Positions 57,966 through 64,000 of a stretch of DNA of 64,000 nt are shown in pieces (the stretch's first letter is position 1; each line of letters opens with the position of its first letter). This DNA comes from PALSA-555 sp963731625. Lineage in GTDB: Bacteria > Actinomycetota > Acidimicrobiia > IMCC26256 > PALSA-555. The notes under the pieces were generated by a model that was given only the letters and a program-made list of their open reading frames with translations, was not told where the DNA came from and did no database searches. Position numbers and translations under genes: made by a program. The DNA is taken from contig CAVSWH010000001.1 of NCBI GenBank assembly GCA_963731625.1, positions 620,001 to 684,000 on the forward strand. The letters run 5' to 3'.

Positions 57966-58757
57966 TCAGAGGCCGAGCAGCGCGTCGAGCCCGATCGTGA
58001 GGCCGGGCCGGTCGGCGACGCTCCGCACGGCGAGCATCACGCCCGGCATGAACGAGCTGCGGTCGTAGCTGTCGTGGCGGATGGACAGCGTCTGGCCGGT
58101 CGTGCCGAGCAGGACCTCCTGGTGGGCGACGAGGCCGCGGAGCCGCACCGAGTGGACCCGGATCCCGGCGGTCGTCGCGCCACCCCTCGCGCCCTCGACG
58201 ACGGTCTGGGTGGTCGGGTCGGCGCCCCACTCGGGTGACGCGGCCGCCATGCGCTCGGCGGTGAGCAGCGCCGTACCCGACGGCGCGTCGATCTTCTGGT
58301 CGTGGTGCAGCTCGATGATCTCGGCCGTGTCGAACAGCGGGGCGGCGAGCTCGGCGAAGCGCATCATGAGCACCGCGCCGATGGAGAAGTTCGGGGCGAC
58401 GACCGCGTTCGCCGGGGAGGCGTCGAAGCGCCGGCCGAGCGCGGCGACGTCGTCGGGAGTGAAGCCGGTGGTGCCGACGACGGCGTGGACGCCGTGCTCG
58501 GCGCACCACATCAGGTTGCCCCGGGCCGCGTCGAGGACGGTGAAGTCGACGGCGACCTCGGCGCCCGCGGCGGTGAGCGCCTCGGCGGCGCCGGCGACCT
58601 GCAGGCCGGTGTCGGGGATGCCGAGCTGCTGGAGGTCGATGCCGGCGTGGTACGGGTCGACGGCGGCGACGAGCTCGAGGTCCGGCTCGGCGGCGACGGC
58701 GGCGCACACCGTCCGCCCCATGCGGCCCCCGGCGCCGAACACGCCGACCTTGGTCAC
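57966..58757 (-). CDS. dapB: 4-hydroxy-tetrahydrodipicolinate reductase
   Basis: Reduces the dihydrodipicolinate precursor in lysine/DAP synthesis. The 263-residue protein has the cofactor motif GAGGRMG, the catalytic segment ELHHDQKIDAPSGTA (His-His and Lys) and the expected length. GTG 58757 has TAGCCT 8 nt upstream. In other actinobacteria dapB likewise follows the M16 peptidase gene; dapA, often nearby, is absent from this window. Confidence 0.96.
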   Translation of the reverse strand: MTKVGVFGAGGRMGRTVCAAVAAEPDLELVAAVDPYHAGIDLQQLGIPDTGLQVAGAAEALTAAGAEVAVDFTVLDAARGNLMWCAEHGVHAVVGTTGFTPDDVAALGRRFDASPANAVVAPNFSIGAVLMMRFAELAAPLFDTAEIIELHHDQKIDAPSGTALLTAERMAAASPEWGADPTTQTVVEGARGGATTAGIRVHSVRLRGLVAHQEVLLGTTGQTLSIRHDSYDRSSFMPGVMLAVRSVADRPGLTIGLDALLGL

Positions 58758-58765
58758 GGCCGGGA

Positions 58766-58771
58766 AGGCTA
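58766..58771 (-). promoter_or_regulatory. -10 element (TAGCCT) for dapB
   Basis: Ends 8 nt before the GTG at 58757; it overlaps the end of the M16 peptidase gene. Confidence 0.45.
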
Positions 58772-60022
58772 CGCCCGGTCGGCGAAGCGCTGCGCGGGAA
58801 ACGGCCCGACGACGGCGAGGGTCCGCGGCCCGGTCCCGAACACCCGCTCGACGACCCGCGCCACGTCGTCGGGCGTCACGGCGTCGATGCGGGCCACGAC
58901 CTCGTCGAGGCTGGGCACGTCCCCGAGGGTGACCTCGTTGCGGCCGAGCCGGTGCATGCGGGCACCCGAGCTCTCGAGCGACAGCGCGAGCGAGCCCCGC
59001 AGGTGGCCGCGCGCCGCCTCGAGCTCCCGGTCGGTGACGCCCGCGTCGTCGACGACGCGGCGCAGCTCGCGGTCGAGGACCTCGAGGAGTTCGTCGACCC
59101 GGTCGGGGGCGGTGCCGGCCGAGACGGCGAGGAGCCCGGCGTCGGCGAGCGCGGCGCGGTACGAGTACACCGAGTAGGCGAGCCCGCGGCGCTCGCGCAC
59201 CTCCTGGAACAGCCGGGACGACATCCCGCCGCCGAGCGCTTGGTTCAGCAGCATGAGCGCGTAGCGGTCGGGGTCGTCGTGGCGCAGGGCGCGCATCCCG
59301 AGGACGAGGTGGGCCTGCTCGGTGGGACGCTCGAGCACGGCGACCGGGCGCGGCGGCGGCTCCCCCAAGTAGGGCTCGCGGGCGGGCCGCGCGCCGTTCC
59401 CGCCGCTGAGACCGGCTTCGACGAGCTCGACGACACGGTCGTGCTCGAGGTTCCCGGCGACGGCGACGACGACGTTGCTCGGGTGGTAGTGGTCGTGGTG
59501 GAACGCGGCGATCTCGTCGCGGGTCATCGCGGTGAGCGTGTCCATCGAGCCGATGACCTCCCGCCCGATCGGGTGGTCGGGGAACACCGCGTCGGTGAAG
59601 AGGTCCTGGACGAGATCCTCGGGCTCGTCGTCGCGCAGGTGCAGCTCCTCGAGGATGACCTGGCGCTCCGACTCGACGTCCTCGGGGCGCAGCGCCGGCC
59701 GCCACACGATGTCGGAGAGGATCTCGAGGCCCTCGGCGAGGCCCTCGTCGGGGACGCGCAGATAGAAGGTGGTGAGCTCCTGGGCGGTGAAGGCGTTCAT
59801 GTCGCCGCCGCCGGACTCGACAGCCTCGGCGATCGACGCCGCATCGCGTTCCGCGGTGCCCTTGAACAGCAGGTGCTCGAGGAAGTGGCTGACCCCGGCG
59901 TGGGGCGCCGGCTCGTCGCGCGAGCCGGTGCCGACCCAGAAGCCGACGGCGACGGACCGCAGGTGCGGCAGCGCCTCGGTGACCACCCGCAGGCCCGAGG
60001 CGAGCCGGGTCCGCCCGATCAT
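58769..60022 (-). CDS. M16 family zinc peptidase (PepR/pitrilysin-like)
   Basis: A 417-residue peptidase. The inverted zinc motif H46-F-L-E49-H50 is complete, with the third ligand expected in the downstream Glu of EAVESGGGDMNA region; RGLAYSVYS in the second half is the usual R/Y substrate-binding signature. Single-gene homologues next to pnp are conserved in Gram-positive bacteria. ATG 60022 starts at the family N-terminus (TRLASGLRVVTE); the longer open frame is an artefact of the pnp gene. Confidence 0.94.
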   Translation of the reverse strand: MIGRTRLASGLRVVTEALPHLRSVAVGFWVGTGSRDEPAPHAGVSHFLEHLLFKGTAERDAASIAEAVESGGGDMNAFTAQELTTFYLRVPDEGLAEGLEILSDIVWRPALRPEDVESERQVILEELHLRDDEPEDLVQDLFTDAVFPDHPIGREVIGSMDTLTAMTRDEIAAFHHDHYHPSNVVVAVAGNLEHDRVVELVEAGLSGGNGARPAREPYLGEPPPRPVAVLERPTEQAHLVLGMRALRHDDPDRYALMLLNQALGGGMSSRLFQEVRERRGLAYSVYSYRAALADAGLLAVSAGTAPDRVDELLEVLDRELRRVVDDAGVTDRELEAARGHLRGSLALSLESSGARMHRLGRNEVTLGDVPSLDEVVARIDAVTPDDVARVVERVFGTGPRTLAVVGPFPAQRFADRA

Positions 60023-60065
60023 TTGGCGGCCATCGGCATCGGGCGTGCCCGAGTTGAGCGTTCGG

Positions 60066-62567
60066 TCAGCGACGCCGGCGCGGCCGGGACCGCCCGCCGC
60101 CTCCGCCGCCCCCACCGCCCCCACCGCCGCTGCGCCCGCCGGTGCGGGCGGCCTCGGCCGGCCCGAGGTCCCCGAACTCGGCTTTGGCCTCGGACTCCCA
60201 CTGGTCCTCGAAGGACGGCACGTCGCCGTCGCGGTGGTCGCGGGCGGGCCGCTCGGCTCGCTCGCTGCGCTCGGGACGCTCGCTGCGCTCAGGACGCTCG
60301 GGGCGCTCGCTGCGCTCGGGACGCCCACCCCCGGAGCGGGGCCGGGACACGGGTCGGTCGTCGTCGGAGGGCGCGCCGTCCCCGTCGTCGTCGTCGCCGA
60401 CGAGGCTGAGCGAGAGCTTCCCGGCGTTGTCGATGTCGTCGACCTTCACCGTGACCTCGTCGCCGAGGTTCAGCACGTCCTCGACCCGGTCGATGCGCTT
60501 GCCCCGCCCGAGCTTCGAGATGTGCAGCAGCCCATCCTTGCCGGGCAGCACGTTCACGAACGCGCCGAACTTCGTGACGTTGACGACCTTGCCGGTGTAC
60601 TCGGCGCCGAGGTCGGCGGTGGGCGGGTCGAGGATGAGGTCGATGCGGCGGCGGGCCTCCTCGACCGAGGACGACTCCTTCGAGCCGATCGTGACCGTAC
60701 CGACGGCGCCGTCGTCCTTCACGGACACGTCGGCACCGGTCTCCTGGGTGATCGTGTTGATCACCTTGCCCTTCGGGCCGATGACCTCGCCGATCTTGTC
60801 GATCGGGATCTCGAAGCTGATGATCTTCGGCGCGGTCGGCTTCACGTCGTCGCGGGGCTCGGCGAGCGCGCCGGCCATCGTGTCGAGGATCGTCACGCGG
60901 GCGTCGTGGGCCTGGCGCAGCGCCTGGGCGAGCACGTCGGCGGGCAGCCCGTCGATCTTCGTGTCGAGCTGCAGCGCGGTGACCGAGTCGCGGGTGCCGG
61001 CGACCTTGAAGTCCATGTCGCCGAACGCGTCCTCGGCACCGAGGATGTCGGTGAGCGTCGTGTACTTGCCGTCGGCGTACACGAGGCCCATCGCGATGCC
61101 GGCGACCGCATCCTTGATCGGGACGCCGGCGTCCATCAGCGAGAGCGACGAGCCGCAGACCGACGCCATCGACGTCGACCCGTTCGACGACAGGACGTCG
61201 GAGACGACCCGGATCGTGTAGGGCCACTCGATGGCGTTGGGGACGACGGGGACGAGGGCCCGCTCGGCGAGGGCGCCGTGACCGATCTCGCGGCGCTTCG
61301 GTGAGCCGACCCGGCCGGTCTCACCGGTCGAGAACGGCGGGAAGTTGTAATGGTGCATGTAGCGCTTGCGGTCGTCGACGCCGATCGTGTCGAGGATCTG
61401 CTCCATGCGGGGCATGCCGAGCGTCGTGACGGACAGCACCTGGGTCTCGCCGCGCTGGAAGAGGCCGGTGCCGTGCGCCGTCGGGATGAGCGCGACGTCG
61501 GCGGACAGGGGCCGGATGTCGGTCGTGCCGCGCCCGTCGATGCGGACGCCCTCGTTCACGATCCGGGTGCGCACGACCTGCTTCTGGAGGGCGCGGAAGG
61601 CCTTGCGGATCTCGCCGACCCGGTCGGCGAAGGCCGCGTCGGGGCCGGTCGCGAGCTCGGCCTCGACGGCGGACTCGATCTCGGCGAGGCGCTCGTTGCG
61701 GGCCGTCTTGTCGGCGATCGCCATCGCCTCGGCGGTCTCGGTCCGCACGGCGTCGGCGACGGCGTCGAAGACGTCGGCGTCGTAGTCGCGGCGCGGCTCG
61801 TAGGCGATCTCCTCGATGGGGCCGTGGCGCTCCTGGACGGCGGCGACGAGCTGGAGCTGCAGGTCGATCGACGCGCGGATCCACTCCTTCGACCACTCGA
61901 GGCCGTCGGCGATGACGTCCTCGGTGACCTTCGGCGCGCCCTGCTCGTAGAGCTCCCAGGTCGCCTCGGTGCCGCCGGCCTCGACCATCATGATCGCGAC
62001 GTCGCCGTCGGCGAGCTTGCGACCCGCGACGACCATCTCGAACGTCGACTCGTCGCCGTCCTGGTAGGTGGGGTGGGCGATCCACTCGCCGTCGCGGTGG
62101 GCGATGCGCACCGCGCCGATCGGGCCGTTGAACGGGATGCCCGACACCATGAGCGCGGCGGAGGCACCGTTGATCGAGGCGATGTCGTGGGGGTTCTCCA
62201 GGTCGGCGCCGAGGATCGTGGCGATGACCTGGACCTCGTTGCGGAAGCCTTCGGGGAAGGAGGGGCGCAGCGGGCGGTCGGTGAGCCGGCAGGTCAGGAC
62301 GGCCTGCTCGCCGGGGCGGCCCTCCCGCCGGAAGAACGAGCCGGGGATCTTCCCGGCGGCGTACATGCGCTCCTCGACGTCCACGGTGAGCGGGAAGAAG
62401 TCGATGCCTTCCCGCGGCTTGCTCGTGACGACCGTGGACAACAGGGTGGTCTCGCCGAGCTGGACGACGACGGCGCCGTTGGCGAGCGGGGCGAGGCGCC
62501 CCGTCTCGAACGACATGGTCTTGCCGTCGGGCGTGACCGCGCCGGCGACTCGAATGGCTTCAGGCAC
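60066..62567 (-). CDS. pnp: Polyribonucleotide nucleotidyltransferase (PNPase)
   Basis: Phosphorolytic 3'-5' exoribonuclease, also able to add nucleotides. The 833-residue protein has two RNase PH domains, the linking helical domain, KH (about 565-625, IGPKGKVINTI) and S1 (about 635-705). An extra tail of ~120 residues follows: SERPER-type repeats, an acidic segment and a run of about 12 glycines before a basic end. GTG 62567 has AGGAG 9-13 nt upstream. It lies between the M16 peptidase gene and rpsO, as in most actinobacteria. Confidence 0.97.
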   Translation of the reverse strand: MPEAIRVAGAVTPDGKTMSFETGRLAPLANGAVVVQLGETTLLSTVVTSKPREGIDFFPLTVDVEERMYAAGKIPGSFFRREGRPGEQAVLTCRLTDRPLRPSFPEGFRNEVQVIATILGADLENPHDIASINGASAALMVSGIPFNGPIGAVRIAHRDGEWIAHPTYQDGDESTFEMVVAGRKLADGDVAIMMVEAGGTEATWELYEQGAPKVTEDVIADGLEWSKEWIRASIDLQLQLVAAVQERHGPIEEIAYEPRRDYDADVFDAVADAVRTETAEAMAIADKTARNERLAEIESAVEAELATGPDAAFADRVGEIRKAFRALQKQVVRTRIVNEGVRIDGRGTTDIRPLSADVALIPTAHGTGLFQRGETQVLSVTTLGMPRMEQILDTIGVDDRKRYMHHYNFPPFSTGETGRVGSPKRREIGHGALAERALVPVVPNAIEWPYTIRVVSDVLSSNGSTSMASVCGSSLSLMDAGVPIKDAVAGIAMGLVYADGKYTTLTDILGAEDAFGDMDFKVAGTRDSVTALQLDTKIDGLPADVLAQALRQAHDARVTILDTMAGALAEPRDDVKPTAPKIISFEIPIDKIGEVIGPKGKVINTITQETGADVSVKDDGAVGTVTIGSKESSSVEEARRRIDLILDPPTADLGAEYTGKVVNVTKFGAFVNVLPGKDGLLHISKLGRGKRIDRVEDVLNLGDEVTVKVDDIDNAGKLSLSLVGDDDDGDGAPSDDDRPVSRPRSGGGRPERSERPERPERSERPERSERAERPARDHRDGDVPSFEDQWESEAKAEFGDLGPAEAARTGGRSGGGGGGGGGGGGRSRPRRRR
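60261..60323. repeat. 18-bp tandem repeats in the pnp tail
   Basis: Units CTCGCTGCGCTCGGGACG at 60261-60278, 60279-60296 (one change) and 60306-60323, with a 9-bp half unit at 60297-60305. On the coding strand they give SERPER/PERSER repeats. Confidence 0.85.
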
Positions 62568-62684
62568 GGGAACGTGCTCCTCTCATGACGGGCGGAGCGA
62601 CGGTTCCCAGTGGTCAGGGTCCAGACGAGGCGACCGCCAGGCGGCACCTCAGCCGGGCACTGGCGACTGACAACCGGCGCTCGG

Positions 62685-62942
62685 TTAGCGACGCAGACCG
62701 AGCTTGGCGATGAGCGCCCGGTACCGCTCGACGTCGTTGCGTCGGAGGTAGTCGAGCAACCGACGGCGGCGACCGACCATCGTGAGCAGCCCACGGCGCG
62801 AGTGATGGTCCTTGGTGTGGACCTTCAGGTGCTCCGTGAGGTGGTTGATCCGCTCGGTGAGCAGCGCGATCTGCACCTCCGGCGAGCCCGTGTCGGTCTC
62901 GTGGAGGCGATGGTCGGCGATGGTGGCCGTCGTGTCGGGCAT
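62685..62942 (-). CDS. rpsO: 30S ribosomal protein S15
   Basis: An 85-residue protein that binds 16S rRNA and nucleates the 30S platform. The signature region HLTEHLKVHTKDHHSRRGLL and RRRLLDYLRRND are typical. ATG 62942 lies behind a short leader; a TACCCT hexamer about 30 nt upstream could be the -10. Between rpsO and pnp (62568-62684) there are short inverted repeats such as CGCCAG/CTGGCG that could fold, as in other rpsO-pnp spacers. Confidence 0.97.
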   Translation of the reverse strand: MPDTTATIADHRLHETDTGSPEVQIALLTERINHLTEHLKVHTKDHHSRRGLLTMVGRRRRLLDYLRRNDVERYRALIAKLGLRR

Positions 62943-63012
62943 GTGAAGCAAGGTCTGCGTAACTCGGGCCAGGGTACCAGAGCCGCCGCCGGACGCCCCG
63001 AGCCGGCCGCGC

Positions 63013-63972
63013 TCAGAGGCCGAAGACCACTCGGCAGGCCTCGACGTCGCGGCGGATCTGGGCCACGAGCGCCTCGACGCTGTCGAAGCGATCTTCACCG
63101 CGGAGGTGCTCGACGAAGCGCACCTTCACCGCCTGGTCGTAGAGGTCGCCGTCGAAGTCGAGGACGTGCACCTCGAGCAGCGACTGCTCGGCGTCGGCGT
63201 AGAAGGTGGGGCGGCGCCCGAGCGAGATCGCGCCGACCCGCTCGACGCCGTCCTCGGCGAGGAACGTCCCGGCGTAGATGCCGTCGGCGGGCAGGCAGGT
63301 GCGGCTCGGGGGCGACACGTTCGCCGTCGGGAAGGACAGCGCGCGGCCTCGCCCGTCGCCGCGCACGACCGTGCCCCGCACCTCGTACGGGCGGGGTGGC
63401 CGGCCGAGCATCGCCGCGACGTGGCCGACGGCGCCCTCGGCGAGGAGCCGACGGATCTCGGTCGACGAGTACGGCGTCCCGCCGCGGTCGCCGACGACGG
63501 GGATGAGGCCGAGCCCGAGCACCTCGAAGCCGAGCTCGGCGCCCATCTGCTCGAGCAGCCGGACCGAGCCGTGGCGCCGGTAGCCGAAGTGGAAGTCGGC
63601 GCCGACGACGACGCGCGTGGCGTGCAGCCCGCGCACGAGGATCGTCTCGACGAACTCCTCGGCCGGCTCGTGGCTGCGCGCCTCGTCGAAGGTGAGCACG
63701 GCGGTCGTGTCCACATAGCCGGTCGCGGCGAGCAGCTCGAGCTTCTGCTCGAGCGTGGTGAGCAGACACGGCGCCGATTCGGGTCGCACGACCTCGGCGG
63801 GGTGGCGATCGAAGGTGAGGCACACCGCACTGTGGCCCCGCGCCGTCGCGCCCTCGCGGACGAGGCGCAGCACCGCCTGGTGGCCGAGGTGGACCCCGTC
63901 GTAGGCGCCGATCGTCACGACCGCGCCGTCCGGGTCGGGCTCGTAGCCCTCGAGGTCGGTGACGACCTGCAT
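63013..63972 (-). CDS. ribF: Bifunctional riboflavin kinase/FAD synthetase
   Basis: Makes FMN and then FAD from riboflavin. The 319-residue protein has the N-terminal nucleotidyltransferase (TIGAYDGVHLGHQAVL with GxHxGH, and the later STEIRRLLAEG) and the C-terminal flavokinase (RALSFPTANVSP and EVHVLDFDGDLYDQ). ATG 63972 is preferred; a GTG directly before it is possible. The gene is complete in the window and is followed by rpsO. Confidence 0.96.
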   Translation of the reverse strand: MQVVTDLEGYEPDPDGAVVTIGAYDGVHLGHQAVLRLVREGATARGHSAVCLTFDRHPAEVVRPESAPCLLTTLEQKLELLAATGYVDTTAVLTFDEARSHEPAEEFVETILVRGLHATRVVVGADFHFGYRRHGSVRLLEQMGAELGFEVLGLGLIPVVGDRGGTPYSSTEIRRLLAEGAVGHVAAMLGRPPRPYEVRGTVVRGDGRGRALSFPTANVSPPSRTCLPADGIYAGTFLAEDGVERVGAISLGRRPTFYADAEQSLLEVHVLDFDGDLYDQAVKVRFVEHLRGEDRFDSVEALVAQIRRDVEACRVVFGL

Positions 63973-64000
63973 CACGCCGGATCGGGGCTCGCCACGACCA

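Noticed and set aside
62568..62684. RNase III-type processing hairpin between rpsO and pnp
   Set aside because: Only short 6-bp pairings such as CGCCAG/CTGGCG were found, not a long stem; noted in the rpsO entry but not called.
1..64000. CRISPR arrays, tRNA or rRNA genes, insertion sequences, phage genes
   Set aside because: No regularly spaced repeats, no tRNA-like cloverleaf in the intergenic spaces read, and no transposase or integrase motifs were found.

Overview
The window is a 64 kb piece of a very GC-rich chromosome that looks actinobacterial. Start codons are often GTG, stops and starts overlap as GTGA or ATGA, and SOS boxes have the TCGAAC-N4-GTTCGA form. There is an AdoCbl-dependent NrdJ, a conservon (histidine kinase, Roadblock, DUF742, GTPase) and a PIG-L deacetylase of the mycothiol type. 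Read from right to left, ribF-rpsO-pnp-M16 peptidase-dapB-rnj-ftsK-rimO-pgsA-cinA-thpR-recA-miaB-miaA-dapF-hflX-dapC-dapD-lexA-LysM-nrdR-nrdJ follows the order known from Mycobacterium and Streptomyces, with local insertions. The mix of house-keeping and catabolic genes suggests the class Acidimicrobiia or a close relative; that placement is inference. No rRNA, tRNA, transposase, phage gene or CRISPR array was seen; the only mobile element is an intein in nrdJ.

Layout. 1-2.5 kb: tail of an oligopeptide/dipeptide ABC transporter operon. 2.5-6.3 kb: lon (with an apparent frameshift) and fumC. 6.3-26 kb: an accessory and metabolic region of short transcription units: SDRs (one like 3-ketodihydrosphingosine reductase), peptidases, HelD, a sulfatase, a thioredoxin-fold protein whose redox motif is interrupted by an in-frame UGA, an SMP-30 lactonase-like protein, a zinc alcohol dehydrogenase, VOC proteins, an amidohydrolase and two APH-type kinases. 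26-32 kb: nrdJ, nrdR, a LysM protein and lexA, with NrdR boxes and a cluster of LexA boxes. 32-39 kb: dapD, dapC, hflX, dapF, miaA, miaB (lysine/peptidoglycan precursors and tRNA modification). 39-45 kb: a TSUP transporter, recA, then the overlapping chain rimO-pgsA-cinA-thpR. 45-51 kb: a conservon downstream of ftsK. 51-58 kb: SDR, RNase J, a TetR/ferritin-like pair with a clear operator, three small uncharacterised proteins and a second TetR. 58-64 kb: dapB, M16 peptidase, pnp, rpsO, ribF.

How it works together. The 31.4 kb intergenic region is an SOS hub: LexA sits opposite a membrane LysM protein placed like mycobacterial ChiZ and Bacillus YneA, and recA has its own SOS box. NrdR beside nrdJ, with two box-like sites 31 bp apart upstream of nrdJ, points to nucleotide-sensing control of deoxyribonucleotide supply. 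DapB, DapC, DapD and DapF give much of the succinylase DAP pathway.

Most notable observations: (1) a candidate selenoprotein at 17304-18344 with a UGA inside a W-A-S-W-(UGA)-G-C-R redox motif and a stem-loop 14 nt downstream; (2) about 17 genes with a TANNNT hexamer 6-9 nt before the start codon and no ribosome-binding site, the signature of leaderless mRNAs; (3) two genes whose only sensible start is a CTG overlapping the previous stop (CTGA); (4) an intein placed exactly before the NrdJ thiyl-radical cysteine and lacking the usual penultimate His.
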